Part shown: piece by piece, positions 31,298-45,555 of the stretch
Layout: every line of letters starts with the position of its first letter
Numbering within the stretch: position 1 is the stretch's first letter
DNA from: Pseudomonas sp. Q2-TVG4-2
GTDB taxonomy: Bacteria > Pseudomonadota > Gammaproteobacteria > Pseudomonadales > Pseudomonadaceae
Direction of reading: 5' to 3'
Length of the DNA stretch: 64,000 bases
Assembly: GCF_013620795.1 (NCBI RefSeq)
Contig: NZ_LGLW01000001.1
Coordinates: 744,001-808,000 of the forward strand
The notes under the pieces: model-generated
The model's input: the letters and a program-made list of their open reading frames with translations, nothing else
What the model was told of the DNA's origin: nothing
The model's database searches: none
Translations under genes and position numbers: made by a program

Positions 31298-32779
31298 TTA
31301 CTCGAACCAATGGGCTCGGGCGGCCATGATCAGCTTGCCGGCACGTTCTTGATCTATGCCGTCTATGTCGAGCAGGTCGTCAATCGACTGCTCGGCCAGG
31401 TCTTCGCGGGTAATAACACCCCGCATTGCCAACTCGACCGCCAGTTCCTTGTCCATGCCTTCCAGCTCGAGCAAATCCTCGGCCGGCTGGGCGTCTGCCA
31501 GTTTTTCTTCCGTTGCGATCGCTTTCGTCAGCAGGCGATCCTTGGCGCGGGTTCGCAGCTCGTTGACGATGTCTTCGTCGAAGCCTTCGATGCCGAGCAT
31601 TTCCTCCATTGGGACGTAGGCGATCTCTTCGAGCGAAGTGAAACCTTCCTCGACCAGTACTTGTGCCAACTCTTCATCGACGTCCAGCTCTTCGATGAAA
31701 TTGCGCAGGATGTCGCCGGTTTCTTCCTGCTGCTTGTTCTGGATGTCCGCTTCGGTCATCACATTCAGCGTCCAGCCAGTCAACTGGCTGGCAAGGCGCA
31801 CGTTCTGGCCACCACGACCGATGGCCTGAGCCAGATTGTCTTCGCCGACCGCGATGTCCATGGCATGGGCGTCCTCATCAACAATGATGGCGGCTACTTC
31901 AGCCGGCGCCATTGCATTGATGACGAACTGCGCCGGGTTTTCGTCCCAAAGCACGATATCGACACGCTCGCCACCGATCTCTCCGGATACGGCCTGAACG
32001 CGCGAGCCACGCATCCCGATGCATGCACCTTGCGGATCGATACGCTTGTCCTTCGAACGAACAGCAATCTTGGCGCGCGAACCCGGATCACGAGAAGCAC
32101 CCATCACTTCGATCAGCCCTTCGGCGATTTCCGGTACCTCGATGCGGAACAGCTCGATCAGCATCTGTGGCGCGGTGCGCGACAGAATCAGCTGCGGACC
32201 GCGATTTTCAGTACGGATCTCCTTGAGCAGTGCACGTACTCTCGCGCCAACACGGAAGGTTTCGCGAGCAATAATGTCTTCGCGAGCCAGCAATGCCTCG
32301 GCGTTGTTACCCAAGTCGATGATGACGCTGTCCCGAGTAACCTTTTTCACCGTGCCAGAGATGATCTCACCCAGACGATCGCGATAGGCCTCGACCACCT
32401 GTGCACGCTCGGCTTCCCGAACCTTCTGCACGATGACCTGCTTGGCTGTCTGCGCAGCGATACGGCCGAACTCGATCGACTCGATCTTTTCTTCCAGGAC
32501 GTCACCGACCTTGGCGTCGGCTTCGCTAGCCTGCTTCATGTCGACGGTCAGCTGGTGTGCCGGATCATCGAAGTCCTCTTCCTCGACCACCGTCCAGCGA
32601 CGGAAGGTCTCGTAGCTACCGTTCTGCCGGTTGATCTCAACCCGCAGGTCCACCTCGTCCTCGAAGCGCTTCTTGGTAGCAGTGGCCAGAGCCAGCTCCA
32701 ATGCTTCGAAGATCACACCGGCCGGTACACCTTTTTCGTTGGATACCGACTCCACAACCAGCAGTACTTCTTTGCTCAT
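31298..32779 (-). CDS. nusA: Transcription termination/antitermination protein NusA
   Basis: NusA binds RNA polymerase and modulates pausing, termination and antitermination. The 493-residue protein has the N-terminal polymerase-binding domain, an S1 domain ([16 protein letters not shown]), two KH domains ([25 protein letters not shown] and [13 protein letters not shown]), and two C-terminal acidic repeats. These repeats are typical of gamma-proteobacteria and interact with alpha subunit or lambda N-like factors. The start is set at [13 protein letters not shown]; an earlier in-frame codon adds 7 unlikely residues. Confidence 0.97.
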   Translation of the reverse strand: MSKEVLLVVESVSNEKGVPAGVIFEALELALATATKKRFEDEVDLRVEINRQNGSYETFRRWTVVEEEDFDDPAHQLTVDMKQASEADAKVGDVLEEKIESIEFGRIAAQTAKQVIVQKVREAERAQVVEAYRDRLGEIISGTVKKVTRDSVIIDLGNNAEALLAREDIIARETFRVGARVRALLKEIRTENRGPQLILSRTAPQMLIELFRIEVPEIAEGLIEVMGASRDPGSRAKIAVRSKDKRIDPQGACIGMRGSRVQAVSGEIGGERVDIVLWDENPAQFVINAMAPAEVAAIIVDEDAHAMDIAVGEDNLAQAIGRGGQNVRLASQLTGWTLNVMTEADIQNKQQEETGDILRNFIEELDVDEELAQVLVEEGFTSLEEIAYVPMEEMLGIEGFDEDIVNELRTRAKDRLLTKAIATEEKLADAQPAEDLLELEGMDKELAVELAMRGVITREDLAEQSIDDLLDIDGIDQERAGKLIMAARAHWFE

Positions 32780-32827
32780 CGTACGCCTCGCCTTTCGCAA
32801 TCCATTGGGGTCCGCGGGATCCGCGAT

Positions 32828-33286
32828 TCACTCAAAACGGGGAATTATGTTGGTCTTGTCGATCATATCGATCGGCAACAGATACTCGTGATCATCGACC
32901 AGTACCACCACATCCTGCTCCTCGATCCCCCGGAGAAGACCCTGGAAATTGCGCCGGCCCTCGAAGGGCGAGCGCAGCTTTATTTTGACTTGTTCGCCCA
33001 CGTGCGCGGCGTACTGTTCAAGCGTGAACAGCGGCCGATCCATACCAGGCGAGGACACTTCAAGCGTGTAATCGGAGCTGATCGGATCTTCGACGTCGAG
33101 AACACCGCTGAGTTGGCGGCTGACCTTTTCACAGTCATCGACAAGAATTCCGTTGGGATGATCGATATAGACCCTCAACAAGGAATGCCGACCCTGTGAA
33201 ATGAATTCGATACCCCAGCATTGATAGCCGAGCGCCTCGACCACCGGGGCCAACAAGGCCTGCAACTGTTCTAGCTTGCTCGACAT
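32828..33286 (-). CDS. rimP: Ribosome maturation factor RimP
   Basis: RimP helps mature the 30S subunit. The 152 residues show the family pattern: [52 protein letters not shown], and [16 protein letters not shown], then a C-terminal Sm-like domain. It is the first protein gene of the rimP-nusA-infB operon and lies downstream of the initiator tRNA gene, with two hairpin terminators in between. Confidence 0.96.
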   Translation of the reverse strand: MSSKLEQLQALLAPVVEALGYQCWGIEFISQGRHSLLRVYIDHPNGILVDDCEKVSRQLSGVLDVEDPISSDYTLEVSSPGMDRPLFTLEQYAAHVGEQVKIKLRSPFEGRRNFQGLLRGIEEQDVVVLVDDHEYLLPIDMIDKTNIIPRFE

Positions 33287-33319
33287 CGAAGTCCCTCGTG
33301 CATGCCGTAAAAATGAAAA

Positions 33320-33336
33320 ATGGGCGAAACGCCCAT
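33320..33336 (-). terminator. Leader terminator just upstream of rimP
   Basis: A 7-bp stem (ATGGGCG/CGCCCAT) with a 3-nt loop, followed on the minus strand by TTTTTCATTTTT. It sits about 34 nt before the rimP start, so transcripts entering from the tRNA side must pass it. This suggests attenuation of the rimP-nusA-infB operon. Confidence 0.75.
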
Positions 33337-33383
33337 CCCTGATGATCGCCTGTAGATGCCGGCGACCTGGCTTGAAGCTAATA

Positions 33384-33407
33384 AAAAGCCCCTCGACAGG
33401 GGCTTTT
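33384..33407 (-). terminator. Terminator after the initiator tRNA
   Basis: A 10-bp stem (AAAAGCCCCT/AGGGGCTTTT) with a 4-nt loop and a T-rich flank lies 8 nt past the tRNA 3' end. It is the first of two terminators before rimP. Confidence 0.85.
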
Positions 33408-33414
33408 CATCAAC

Positions 33415-33491
<77 letters not shown>

Positions 33492-33555
33492 TCAAACTGG
33501 GCACGAATTATACGACCGCGCCAGAAACAGGTCAACCCAAACCCTGAAAAACAAG

Positions 33556-33577
33556 AAAGCCCGCATCTGCGGGCCTG
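33556..33577 (-). terminator. Terminator between the two tRNA genes
   Basis: A 7-bp stem (GCCCGCA/TGCGGGC) on the minus strand, followed by TTTCTTGTTTTTC. It lies just past tRNA-Leu and should limit read-through to the initiator tRNA. Confidence 0.75.
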
Positions 33578-33583
33578 CTTGTT

Positions 33584-33669
33584 TGGTACCGAGGAGGGGA
33601 CTCGAACCCCTACAGCCTATGGCCACTACCACCTCAAGGTAGCGTGTCTACCAATTCCACCACCTCGGC
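33584..33669 (-). tRNA. tRNA-Leu (GAG)
   Basis: An 86-nt class II tRNA on the minus strand with a long variable arm and encoded CCA. The anticodon loop is TTGAGGT, giving anticodon GAG. The sequence closely follows the leuU pattern of E. coli, including the GCCGAGG acceptor strand. It is 10 nt downstream of the secG stop, so the two are probably co-transcribed. Confidence 0.96.
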
Positions 33670-33679
33670 AAAAACCTTT

Positions 33680-34063
33680 TTACTGCTGCTCTTGGATTTG
33701 AGGCACTTCGTCTGCAGCAGGGGCGGACGGGGCGGACTCCAGAACAGGTACATCTTCTACAACAGGCTTGCTAACCGGAACTTCCAGTACTGCCGGATCC
33801 GGCAGACCTGCCCGTGACGCTTGATCAGCCTGCTGCGTCGCGAAGAATGCCAGCCCGAGGCTAGTCACGAAAAAAACGCCGGCAAGTATAGCAGTAAACC
33901 GACTAAGAAAGGTAGAGGAACCTTGGCTTCCGAATACAGTTGCAGAAGCACCCGACCCGAAAGACGCACCTGCATCCGCCCCTTTACCTTGCTGCAGCAA
34001 CACCAGCACAACTACACCAATGGCAACCAGCAGATGCACCACAATCACAACAGTTTGCAACAT
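33680..34063 (-). CDS. secG: Preprotein translocase subunit SecG
   Basis: SecG is the small non-essential subunit of the SecYEG channel. The 127-residue protein has two transmembrane helices (about residues 4-21 and 52-72), with the conserved [25 protein letters not shown] loop between them. A Pro/Val/Glu-rich C-terminal tail of about 50 residues is longer than in E. coli. The start MLQTVVIVV is preferred over an upstream in-frame ATG lying in tpiA. It follows tpiA by 4 bp. Confidence 0.95.
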   Translation of the reverse strand: MLQTVVIVVHLLVAIGVVVLVLLQQGKGADAGASFGSGASATVFGSQGSSTFLSRFTAILAGVFFVTSLGLAFFATQQADQASRAGLPDPAVLEVPVSKPVVEDVPVLESAPSAPAADEVPQIQEQQ

Positions 34064-34067
34064 CTGA

Positions 34068-34823
34068 TCAGTTCCCTGCGGCACGACAGATCGCGCCGAA
34101 ATCATTCGCTTTCAGAGAGGCACCACCGATAAGCCCCCCATCGATATCCGCCATCCCGAAAAGCTCGGCGGCGTTTTCCGCCTTGACACTACCACCATAC
34201 AGAACACGCACGCCCCCAGCGATACGCTGATCCTCACGCGCTAGCCGTTCCCGAATGGCCGCATGTACTTCCTGAGCTTGCTGCGGCGTCGCCGTCAACC
34301 CGGACCCTATCGCCCAGACCGGCTCATATGCCACAACCGCCCGCTCGAAAGCGGCAATTCCAGCGTCAGCTATTATGCGAGCCAACTGACGCTCTACCAC
34401 TTCCAGAGTCTGCCCGGACTGACGCTGCTCAAGCGTCTCACCCAAGCACAGCACCGGAGTCATGCCGCACTCCAGTGCCGCTGCGAACTTCCTGCTTACC
34501 ACCTCGTCACTTTCGCCTAGAATCAGACGGCGCTCGGAGTGGCCGACCAGCACCCACCTGCAACCCGCATCAGCCAGCTGAGCAGCGGATTCTTCACCAG
34601 TAAAGGCCCCGAAGCCGGACTCCGCTGCACAGTCCTGGGCGCCCACAGCAATGGACTCGCCTTCAAGACCAGACACAACCTGTGCCAGATGCAAACAGGA
34701 TGGAAACACCACCACCTCTACCGCAGCAGGAACGCTCTGTGTGCGGAGCGCCTCGATCAGCTCTGCGACGCTGGCCCGGGTACCGTTCATCTTCCAGTTA
34801 CCAGCTACCAGTGGGCGACGCAT
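34068..34823 (-). CDS. tpiA: Triosephosphate isomerase
   Basis: TpiA interconverts dihydroxyacetone phosphate and glyceraldehyde-3-phosphate. The 251-residue TIM barrel has N-terminal GNWKMNG (catalytic Lys), GHSERR (catalytic His), [11 protein letters not shown] (catalytic Glu) and [14 protein letters not shown] for phosphate binding. It is between glmM and secG on the minus strand, the usual Pseudomonas order. Confidence 0.97.
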   Translation of the reverse strand: MRRPLVAGNWKMNGTRASVAELIEALRTQSVPAAVEVVVFPSCLHLAQVVSGLEGESIAVGAQDCAAESGFGAFTGEESAAQLADAGCRWVLVGHSERRLILGESDEVVSRKFAAALECGMTPVLCLGETLEQRQSGQTLEVVERQLARIIADAGIAAFERAVVAYEPVWAIGSGLTATPQQAQEVHAAIRERLAREDQRIAGGVRVLYGGSVKAENAAELFGMADIDGGLIGGASLKANDFGAICRAAGN

Positions 34824-34889
34824 GCTTTACCTCGTCGGTCAAAGTGGGCGCAGATGGTACTCAACGAAAACAAACCTGGCAAGCAGCAA

Positions 34890-36227
34890 TCACGCACAAA
34901 CTTCGGTAACCGCGTTCGCCAGCTCTTCGGCATAACGTTGAACCTGTTTTTCATCATCGCCTTCCACCATTACTCGCACTAAAGGCTCGGTTCCCGACTT
35001 GCGCAACAGCACTCGACCACGACCCGCCATTCGCTCGGTAACGCTATCGCAAACTGCTTGAACCTGAGGGTGAGAAATAGGATCTCGATCACCGGCGAAG
35101 CGAACATTGATCAGAACTTGCGGGCATTTACTCCACGCCAGCCTCTCCTGCGCCAGACTCTGTCCGCGACGCCTGAGCGCGAGCACGACCTGCAGCGCCG
35201 CGATGATGGCGTCCCCGGTAGAAACGTGCTGCGCACAGACAATATGCCCCGAGTTCTCCCCGCCAAGCACCCAGTCACGCTCAAGCATTTCAGCCATCAC
35301 GTAACGGTCACCCACTTTCGCTCGAATGAAGGGGATGTCGCGCGCCTTCAGTGCCAACTCAAGTCCCAGATTACTCATCAGCGTTCCGACCACGCCACCT
35401 GCCAGACGATCACGATCCTGCAGATCGGTCGCGATGATGTACAGCAGCTCGTCACCATCCACCTGAGCACCGGTATGATCGACCATCATGACGCGGTCGC
35501 CATCCCCATCGAACGCGATGCCAAGATCAGCCCCTTGGTCCACCACTGCTTTCTGCAACTGCGCCAAATGGGTCGATCCCACCTCGGCATTAATGTTTAG
35601 CCCGTCAGGCTGAGCGGCGGTAACTACTACTTCCGCTCCAAGCTCACGGAAAACACTGGGCGCGACCTTGTAGGTGGCGCCGTGGGCGCAATCAAGCACA
35701 ATCTTCATGCCGGAGAAATCGGTACTGGTCGGCACGCTGCTTTTGCAGAACTCGATGTAACGACCGGCGGCATCGTTGATTCGCGATGCCTTGCCAAGCT
35801 GTGCCGACTCCACCACGGTCATCGGAGTATCCAGCAACTCCTCAATCATCAGCTCCACTTCGTCCGGTAGCTTCGTCCCTCGCCCGGAGAAGAACTTAAT
35901 GCCGTTGTCGTGATGTGGGTTATGCGAAGCACTGATGACGATACCGGCGTCCGCATGGAAGGTACGAGTTAGATAGGCAACAGCTGGGGTCGGCATAGGG
36001 CCGAGCAACAACACATCGGCGCCCGCTGCGGAAAGCCCGGCCTGCAATGCAGATTCGAACATGTAGCCGGATATGCGAGTGTCCTTGCCGACCAGAATGC
36101 GGCATTTTCCATGCTTGCGAAAAGCCATCCCGGCCGCCCACCCAAGCTTGAGCATGAAGTCTGGAGTGACCGGAAACTGCCCGACATGCCCACGAATGCC
36201 GTCGGTACCAAAATATTTTCTACCCAT
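34890..36227 (-). CDS. glmM: Phosphoglucosamine mutase
   Basis: GlmM converts glucosamine-6-phosphate to glucosamine-1-phosphate for peptidoglycan and LPS. The 445-residue protein has the phosphoserine loop [16 protein letters not shown], the metal-binding [11 protein letters not shown], the sugar-binding GGENSGHIV and the phosphate-binding [16 protein letters not shown]-terminal FGTDGIRG is also conserved. It follows folP by 9 bp and is likely in the ftsH-folP-glmM transcript. Confidence 0.97.
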   Translation of the reverse strand: MGRKYFGTDGIRGHVGQFPVTPDFMLKLGWAAGMAFRKHGKCRILVGKDTRISGYMFESALQAGLSAAGADVLLLGPMPTPAVAYLTRTFHADAGIVISASHNPHHDNGIKFFSGRGTKLPDEVELMIEELLDTPMTVVESAQLGKASRINDAAGRYIEFCKSSVPTSTDFSGMKIVLDCAHGATYKVAPSVFRELGAEVVVTAAQPDGLNINAEVGSTHLAQLQKAVVDQGADLGIAFDGDGDRVMMVDHTGAQVDGDELLYIIATDLQDRDRLAGGVVGTLMSNLGLELALKARDIPFIRAKVGDRYVMAEMLERDWVLGGENSGHIVCAQHVSTGDAIIAALQVVLALRRRGQSLAQERLAWSKCPQVLINVRFAGDRDPISHPQVQAVCDSVTERMAGRGRVLLRKSGTEPLVRVMVEGDDEKQVQRYAEELANAVTEVCA

Positions 36228-36236
36228 GGAAAATCC

Positions 36237-37088
36237 CTATTCTGCCGTCTGTACTGCGGCAATCATTCGAACCACGTCAACCGTTTCAGCCACGTCATGC
36301 ACGCGAAGAATGCAGGCTCCCTTGGCAACGGCCAGCGCAGCAAGGCCAAGACTGCCATACAAGCGATGGGCCACGTCGCGCTCGAGCACCTGCCCGATCA
36401 TGCTCTTTCGCGAAACCCCGACCAGCAATGGCCGCTCCAATACATGAAGGTGCTCCATATGCTTGAACAGATTGAGGTTATGCGAAAGGGATTTCGCGAA
36501 GCCAAACCCCGGATCGAGCACAATACGTTCGACGGGAATGCCGGCTGCCACGCAAACCTGCATACGCTCACGCAGGAAGCTCAATACTTCAGCGGTGACA
36601 TCGTCGTACCGCGGGTCGTCCTGCATGTTGCCCGGCTCACCTCGCATGTGCATAAGACATACCGGGAGCCCACTGTCGGCCGCCGCGTCCAGCGCACCAT
36701 CACGGGAAAGAGAACGAACGTCATTGATCAAGCCCGCCCCGAGACGTGCGCTCTCGCGGATTACCGAAGGTGTAGACGTGTCTACCGAGATCACCACGTC
36801 AAGCTCACGAGCGATCGCTTCAACCACCGGCGCCACACGCTCCAACTCTTCGATCGGCGAAACGACGTGCGCCCCAGGGCGAGTTGACTCGCCGCCTACA
36901 TCGATCAATGTTGCGCCGGCGGCCACCATTGCCTCGGCGTGGCGTAGCGCTGCGTCAACACCGATATGCTGGCCACCGTCGGAAAAGGAATCGGGTGTGA
37001 CGTTGAGAATGCCCATGACGTGAGGGCGTGACAAATCAAGAACCCGGCTGCCACAGGGCAACCGGGTTGGATGAAACATTTCAGTCAT
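36237..37088 (-). CDS. folP: Dihydropteroate synthase
   Basis: FolP condenses p-aminobenzoate with hydroxymethyl-dihydropterin pyrophosphate and is the sulfonamide target. The 283-residue TIM barrel shows VMGILNVTPDSFSDGG, DVGGESTRPGA, SVDTS, INDVRSL, and LDPGFGFAKSLSHN with the phosphate-binding and pterin-binding residues. GVSRKSMIG and RVHDVAETV follow at the C-terminus. The ATG at 37088 is preferred to a TTG one codon earlier. It lies directly after ftsH. Confidence 0.97.
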   Translation of the reverse strand: MTEMFHPTRLPCGSRVLDLSRPHVMGILNVTPDSFSDGGQHIGVDAALRHAEAMVAAGATLIDVGGESTRPGAHVVSPIEELERVAPVVEAIARELDVVISVDTSTPSVIRESARLGAGLINDVRSLSRDGALDAAADSGLPVCLMHMRGEPGNMQDDPRYDDVTAEVLSFLRERMQVCVAAGIPVERIVLDPGFGFAKSLSHNLNLFKHMEHLHVLERPLLVGVSRKSMIGQVLERDVAHRLYGSLGLAALAVAKGACILRVHDVAETVDVVRMIAAVQTAE

Positions 37089-37106
37089 CAAAACAGCCTT
37101 AGAAGA

Positions 37107-39020
37107 TTAATGCTCGCCAGCGGGACCACCGATCGGCGTCTGCGGCGGGCGACCGCTCTCCGGCTGTAGCGGCGTTCCGGTCGGCCCGGAGCCGTCCTGC
37201 CAGTCACGAGGCTCACGCGGGGTCCGCCCGGCCATAATGTCGTCGATCTGATCGGCGTCGATGGTTTCGTACTTCATCAACGTCTCGGCCATCACATCGA
37301 GTTTGTCGCGGTGATCCGCAAGGATCTGCTTGGCCGTGCCGTAGCACTGATCAATGATGCTGCGCACTTCCAGGTCGATCAGCTTGGCCGTGTCGCCAGA
37401 GACATTAGTATGTTGGCTACCCGCGCTGCGTCCGAGGAACACCTCTCCTTCTTCTTCGGCGTACATCAGCGGACCGAGTTTTTCGGACAATCCCCATTTC
37501 GTGACCATGTTACGAGCCAGCTGAGTGGCACGCATGATGTCATTCGACGCCCCCGTAGTGACCCCTTCGAAACCAAGGGTCATTTCTTCGGCGATGCGGC
37601 CACCGAACAGAGAGCATATCTGGCTGATCAAGGCACGCTTGGAAAGACTGTAACGATCTTCCTCAGGCAAAAACATAGTAACGCCCAGCGCCCGGCCACG
37701 TGGAATGATCGATACCTTGTAGACGGGATCATGCTCCGGCACGACGCGCCCGACGATGGCATGGCCCGCTTCGTGGTAGGCCGTATTGAGACGCTCTTTC
37801 TCGGACATGACCATGGACTTGCGCTCGGCGCCCATCATGATCTTGTCCTTGGCCAATTCGAACTCCTTCATTTCCACCACACGCTTGCCGGCGCGCGCAG
37901 CAAACAATGAAGCTTCGTTGACCAGGTTAGCTAGATCGGCTCCCGAAAAACCGGGCGTACCACGGGCGATCAGTGCCGGCTCGACAGTGTCACCGAGCGG
38001 GACCTTGCGCATGTGAACTTTCAGAATCTGTTCGCGGCCGCGGATGTCCGGCAACCCGACCACCACCTGACGGTCGAACCGACCGGGACGCAGCAGCGCC
38101 GGGTCGAGCACGTCTGGCCGGTTGGTTGCAGCGATGACGATGATACCGTCATTCATCTCGAAACCATCCATTTCCACCAGCAATTGGTTGAGGGTCTGCT
38201 CGCGCTCATCATGACCACCGCCGAGACCGGCGCCCCGATGACGGCCTACAGCGTCGATCTCGTCAATGAAGATGATGCAGGGGGCGTGCTTCTTGGCCTG
38301 CTCGAACATATCACGCACACGACTAGCACCCACACCGACGAACATTTCAACAAAGTCGGAACCGGAAATTGTGAAGAAGGGGACCTTGGCTTCGCCGGCA
38401 ACTGCCTTGGCAAGCAACGTCTTACCAGTACCCGGCGAGCCCACCATCAGCACACCGCGTGGAATGCGGCCACCGAGGCGCTGAAATTTGCCCGGGTCGC
38501 GAAGAAATTCGACCAGCTCGGTAACTTCTTCCTTGGCCTCGTCACAGCCGGCGACGTCAGCGAAGGTAGTCTTGACCTGATCTTCAGAAAGTAGACGAGC
38601 CTTGCTCTTGCCGAAGCTCATCGGTCCGCCCTTGCCACCCGCACCGCCCTGCATCTGACGCATGAAGAACATGAACACCGCGATGATGACCAGAATCGGG
38701 AAACTGGCGACCAGCAACTGCGTCCAGATGCTCTGCTGCTCTGGCTGCTTACCCTCGATTACGACACTGTTATTGATCAGGTCGCCGATCAATCCGTTGT
38801 CCTGAATCGCCGGACGGATCGTCTTGAAGGTTTCACCATCACTGCGCTTGCCTGTGATGACGAATCCATCAACGGTCACGCGCTCTACTTGGCCTTCTTT
38901 CACCTGCTCGATGAAATCCGAGTAGTTGAGCGTCTGCGGCTCGGTCGGGCTGGAAAAGTTGTTCATCACCGTCACCAGGACAGCGGCAATGATCAACCAC
39001 AGAATCAGGTTTTTTGCCAT
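37107..39020 (-). CDS. ftsH: ATP-dependent zinc metalloprotease FtsH
   Basis: FtsH degrades membrane and short-lived cytoplasmic proteins, including sigma-32 and LpxC in E. coli. The 637 residues contain two transmembrane helices (about 4-21 and 100-120) flanking a periplasmic domain. The AAA+ domain has Walker A GSPGTGKT (194-201), Walker B IIFIDEID and the second region of homology. The protease zinc site is HEAGH (416-420). The C-terminal tail is Pro/Gly-rich. The start at MAKNLILW fits the family. rlmE lies upstream at about 180 bp. Confidence 0.97.
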   Translation of the reverse strand: MAKNLILWLIIAAVLVTVMNNFSSPTEPQTLNYSDFIEQVKEGQVERVTVDGFVITGKRSDGETFKTIRPAIQDNGLIGDLINNSVVIEGKQPEQQSIWTQLLVASFPILVIIAVFMFFMRQMQGGAGGKGGPMSFGKSKARLLSEDQVKTTFADVAGCDEAKEEVTELVEFLRDPGKFQRLGGRIPRGVLMVGSPGTGKTLLAKAVAGEAKVPFFTISGSDFVEMFVGVGASRVRDMFEQAKKHAPCIIFIDEIDAVGRHRGAGLGGGHDEREQTLNQLLVEMDGFEMNDGIIVIAATNRPDVLDPALLRPGRFDRQVVVGLPDIRGREQILKVHMRKVPLGDTVEPALIARGTPGFSGADLANLVNEASLFAARAGKRVVEMKEFELAKDKIMMGAERKSMVMSEKERLNTAYHEAGHAIVGRVVPEHDPVYKVSIIPRGRALGVTMFLPEEDRYSLSKRALISQICSLFGGRIAEEMTLGFEGVTTGASNDIMRATQLARNMVTKWGLSEKLGPLMYAEEEGEVFLGRSAGSQHTNVSGDTAKLIDLEVRSIIDQCYGTAKQILADHRDKLDVMAETLMKYETIDADQIDDIMAGRTPREPRDWQDGSGPTGTPLQPESGRPPQTPIGGPAGEH

Positions 39021-39201
39021 GTCGTTCAATTCACTACCCTCTAGAGCAGGCGCGTTGTCCGGAGCCTGCATGACGGCCGATGGTTCGCTTTCGGCCTAAC
39101 TTACTACACAACGTTGCTGAACGGGCAGCTTGGTCTGTAACGCTATATGAAACACGCTCGCCCGGGATTCAATCTGCCGTACAGGGCTATTGCCGTTCCA
39201 G

Positions 39202-39852
39202 TTAGGACCGCGGCCCGAGCGCCTCGTTGCCATCACCACGGTAGCCGCGCGCTAAAAGATACTGCTCCCGCGAGCGGTCCCGTGAGGACAAGGGTTTGCG
39301 CATCTGTACCTTGTCGAAATTCTGCCGTACCTCTTTCAGGTAGGCATCGAAGCCTTCTCCTTGAAAGATCTTGATCAGAAAGTCGCCACCCGGACGCAGT
39401 ACCCGCATAGCCAGATCTAGAGCCAGCTCGCAGAGAAACATCGCCCGCGCCTGGTCAGCAACCTTCACTCCACTCATATTGGGGGCCATATCGGAAATCA
39501 CAAGGTCGACCTGCGTTTCACCGATCGCCTGGAGAATCTCGGCGAACACTTGGTCCTCCGTAAAATCCCCGAGTACGAAGGTCACGTCCGCGATACTGTC
39601 CATCGGCAGGATATCGGATGCGATCAGCCGCCCACGATCGCCGATGACTCGACTGGTGACCTGGGACCAACCCCCTGGGGCGGCCCCGAGATCGACTACG
39701 GTCATGCCCGGCCGCAGGATGCGATCCTTTTCCTGAATCTCGAGCAGCTTGTAGCTTGCTCGGGACCGATAGCCGTCACGCTGCGCCATCTTCACATAGG
39801 GGTCGTCGAAATGTTCTTTCAGCCAACGCGGGCTGGTCTTGGAGCGTGCCAA
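39202..39852 (-). CDS. rlmE: 23S rRNA 2'-O-ribose methyltransferase RlmE (FtsJ/RrmJ)
   Basis: RlmE methylates U2552 in 23S rRNA and is heat-induced in E. coli. The 216-residue protein has the SAM site [12 protein letters not shown], an Asp in [12 protein letters not shown], and the K-D-K-E catalytic set, with Lys38-type RASYKLLEI and [12 protein letters not shown]. The start appears to be TTG at 39852, preceded by GAGG, because no ATG fits the conserved N-terminus [14 protein letters not shown]. It is divergent from yhbY and upstream of ftsH, as in E. coli. Confidence 0.95.
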   Translation of the reverse strand: MARSKTSPRWLKEHFDDPYVKMAQRDGYRSRASYKLLEIQEKDRILRPGMTVVDLGAAPGGWSQVTSRVIGDRGRLIASDILPMDSIADVTFVLGDFTEDQVFAEILQAIGETQVDLVISDMAPNMSGVKVADQARAMFLCELALDLAMRVLRPGGDFLIKIFQGEGFDAYLKEVRQNFDKVQMRKPLSSRDRSREQYLLARGYRGDGNEALGPRS

Positions 39853-39933
39853 GCTGATACCTCATCTGTGCGGCTCAGGGCGTGTCAGTTACACTAGCCG
39901 CCGTTTTCAAAGTTCTGACGCAAGGGTCGAATT

Positions 39934-40245
39934 ATGCCGCTCACTAACGAGCAGAAGAAACAGTACAAATCCATCGGCCATCATCTGAAGCCGGTCTTGA
40001 TCGTGTCTGAGAACGGTCTGACCGAAGGTGTCCAAACCGAACTGGAGCGCGCATTGAGCGATCACGAACTGATCAAGGTACAGCTTCGAATCAGCGAACG
40101 CGACGATCGGCGTGCCGTGATTGAAGAGCTTTGCAAAATTGGTGGCTGCGAATTAGTCCAGTCCATCGGCAAGATGGCACTGATTTACCGCAAGAACCCA
40201 AAGGTAAACAAGCAACTGTCGAACGTGCATCGCTTTCAGGGTTGA
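39934..40245 (+). CDS. yhbY: Ribosome assembly RNA-binding protein YhbY (CRM domain)
   Basis: A 103-residue CRS1-YhbY (CRM) domain protein associated with 50S precursors in bacteria. The sequence follows the family: LTNEQKKQYKSIGHHLKPVLIVSENGLTEGV, ALSDHELIKVQL, and the C-terminal IGKMALIYRKNP. It is divergently transcribed from rlmE across an 80-bp spacer, a conserved arrangement. It is convergent with the DUF4149 gene. Confidence 0.94.
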   Translation: MPLTNEQKKQYKSIGHHLKPVLIVSENGLTEGVQTELERALSDHELIKVQLRISERDDRRAVIEELCKIGGCELVQSIGKMALIYRKNPKVNKQLSNVHRFQG

Positions 40246-40272
40246 GCTATCCACAGCCCCGCCGTATTTCCG

Positions 40273-40671
40273 CTATCGCTCCCGCCCGGGAGCGACCTGC
40301 AGCACCAGAATCAGCCCGCACAACCCCATCACCAAGTAACTGAACGCCAGCCAATAGGGCGATTCGACGACTCCTGCCCGCACCGCGAAATAACTCGCGG
40401 CAAGCAGCAGCACCGATAAGAGCAACTGCCCGCGCAAGTCTCGCCACAAACTGCGAACACCGTTGAGCTGGATCAGCACGACCGCCTGGAGCACGACACA
40501 GAAAGCTGCAAAGCCCACCAGCAAGGGCCTCAGGCTGCCAGCGATCTCTTCGATCAGAAGCGGTGCCAGGCCAATTTTCGCCAGCGCCGGCAGCATCACG
40601 AATTGCAACAGCCAGAGGCCACCGACCCAGAACGTCTGGGCCAGCTGCCAGCTGATCACACCTGCTCGCAT
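40273..40671 (-). CDS. DUF4149 four-helix membrane protein
   Basis: A 132-residue integral membrane protein with four predicted helices: about residues 8-28, 45-68, 77-95 and 105-125. It has the WQLAQTFWVGGLWLLQFVMLPAL opening typical of DUF4149 proteins, which lie beside greA in pseudomonads. No function is known. The start at 40671 (MRAGVISW) is preferred to the upstream ATG, which overlaps greA. Confidence 0.82.
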   Translation of the reverse strand: MRAGVISWQLAQTFWVGGLWLLQFVMLPALAKIGLAPLLIEEIAGSLRPLLVGFAAFCVVLQAVVLIQLNGVRSLWRDLRGQLLLSVLLLAASYFAVRAGVVESPYWLAFSYLVMGLCGLILVLQVAPGRER

Positions 40672-40681
40672 TGACCGCTGA

Positions 40682-41154
40682 TCAGATATGACGAACCTCG
40701 ACGATCTCATATTCGATCAAGCCGCTGGGCGTCTTTACCGCCACCACATCTCCAACTTCCTTGCCCACCAAGGCACGGGCGATGGGGGAGCTGACAGACA
40801 ATTTGCCGCGTTTGATGTCCGATTCATCGTCTCCGACGATCTGGTACGTCACGGTTTCATCCGTTTCGATGTTGGCAATATCCACCGTCGTGCCGAAGAT
40901 CACCTTGCCTGTCTGCGGAATGCTGGCCACATCAATGACCTGTGCGTTCTGCAGGCGACCTTCGATGTCACGAATGCGCGCTTCAACCATACCTTGCTGT
41001 TCTCGGGCGGCATGGTATTCGGCGTTTTCCTTCAGATCCCCAAGCTCACGCGCCTCGGCAATGGCCTGCGTGATCTGCGGGCGCAGTTCGGTTTTCAAAT
41101 GCTTGAGTTCGTCCTCCAGGGCGCGTGCGCCCTGGACAGTCATCGGGTATTTAG

Positions 41155-41158
<4 letters not shown>
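40682..41158 (-). CDS. greA: Transcription elongation factor GreA
   Basis: GreA enters the RNA polymerase secondary channel and stimulates cleavage of backtracked transcripts. The 158-residue protein has the N-terminal coiled coil ([37 protein letters not shown], with the acidic tip) and a C-terminal FKBP-like domain ([27 protein letters not shown]). Its ATG overlaps the carB stop by 4 bp, so it is coupled to carAB. Confidence 0.97.
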
Positions 41159-44376
<3,218 letters not shown>

Positions 44377-44406
44377 GGTCTCTCTCGAATTCTGTGCTCG
44401 GCGGGC

Positions 44407-45555
44407 TTAGCGGCGCTTGGCCATGGCATCGATGAAGCGGTCGAACAGCGGCGCCACATCATGCGGCCCGGGACTCGCTTCGGGATGCCCCTGGAAGCTG
44501 AAGGCGACTTTGTCGGTGCGCTCGATGCCTTGCAAGGTGCCGTCGAACAGCGACTTGTGCGTCGCACGCAGGTTACTCGGCAGGCTGGCCTCGTCTACAG
44601 CGAAGCCATGGTTCTGGCTGGTGATCATCACCACGCCAGTGTCCAGATCCTGTACCGGGTGGTTGGCGCCGTGGTGCCCATTAGGCATCTTCACCGTCGT
44701 GGCGCCGGAGGCGAGTGCCAGAAGTTGGTGGCCGAGGCAGATGCCGAACACCGGGATATCGGTTTCCAGGATCTCCTGGATCGCCTTAATCGCGTAGTCG
44801 CATGGTTCAGGGTCACCCGGGCCGTTGGCCAGAAACACACCGTCCGGCTTCAACGCCAGGGCATCGCTAGCGGTAGCCTGGGCCGGCAGCACGGTAATGC
44901 GGCAGCCGCGGGCGACCAACATGCGCAGGATGTTGTACTTAACACCGTAATCGAAAGCCACGACATGGTAGGGCAGCTCGCTGGCCGGGATCTCGGCGTG
45001 GCCGTCATCTTTCAGGCACCAAACGCTCGAACGCCACTCGTAGGCCTCTTTGACGCTGACTTCCTTGGCCAGGTCCATGCCCTTTAGCCCAGGAAAGCTG
45101 CGCGCCAGTTCCAGCGCTTTTTCTTCCGTCGCGTCATCCCCTGCGAGGATGCAACCATCCTGAGCGCCCTTCTCGCGAAGAATGCGGGTCAATCGACGGG
45201 TATCGATGCCAGCGATCGCCACGGTACCGTTGGCTTTGAGGTAGTCGGGCAGCGACTGTTTTTCGCGCCAGCTGCTCGAAGTCAGCGGCAGGTCGCGGAT
45301 CACCAGGCCGGCAGCCCAGACTTTCCAGGACTCGGCATCTTCCGGCGTGGTGCCGGTATTGCCAACATGCGGATACGTCAGAGTGACGATCTGTTTGGCA
45401 TAGGAAGGATCGGTGAGGATTTCCTGATAGCCGGTCATGGCGGTGTTGAACACCACCTCACCAACGGTTTGCCCATCGGCGCCGATGGATTCGCCGCGAA
45501 AGATACTGCCATCGGCAAGGGCCAAAATGGCTGGCGTAAGGGCTGGCTTAGTCAA
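44407..45555 (-). CDS. carA: Carbamoyl-phosphate synthase small subunit (glutaminase)
   Basis: CarA hydrolyses glutamine and passes ammonia to CarB. The protein of about 382 residues has N-terminal [28 protein letters not shown], and the class I amidotransferase triad: Cys in [14 protein letters not shown], and the His and Glu in [12 protein letters not shown]. No ATG fits. I place the start at TTG 45555, with GGGAGG 5-10 nt upstream; a second TTG at 45567 would overlap the Shine-Dalgarno. A hairpin and a leader ORF lie just upstream. Confidence 0.95.
   Translation of the reverse strand: MTKPALTPAILALADGSIFRGESIGADGQTVGEVVFNTAMTGYQEILTDPSYAKQIVTLTYPHVGNTGTTPEDAESWKVWAAGLVIRDLPLTSSSWREKQSLPDYLKANGTVAIAGIDTRRLTRILREKGAQDGCILAGDDATEEKALELARSFPGLKGMDLAKEVSVKEAYEWRSSVWCLKDDGHAEIPASELPYHVVAFDYGVKYNILRMLVARGCRITVLPAQATASDALALKPDGVFLANGPGDPEPCDYAIKAIQEILETDIPVFGICLGHQLLALASGATTVKMPNGHHGANHPVQDLDTGVVMITSQNHGFAVDEASLPSNLRATHKSLFDGTLQGIERTDKVAFSFQGHPEASPGPHDVAPLFDRFIDAMAKRR

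Noticed and set aside
28702..33199. Long plus-strand frames opposite infB and nusA
   Set aside because: Both are shadows of strongly supported minus-strand genes.
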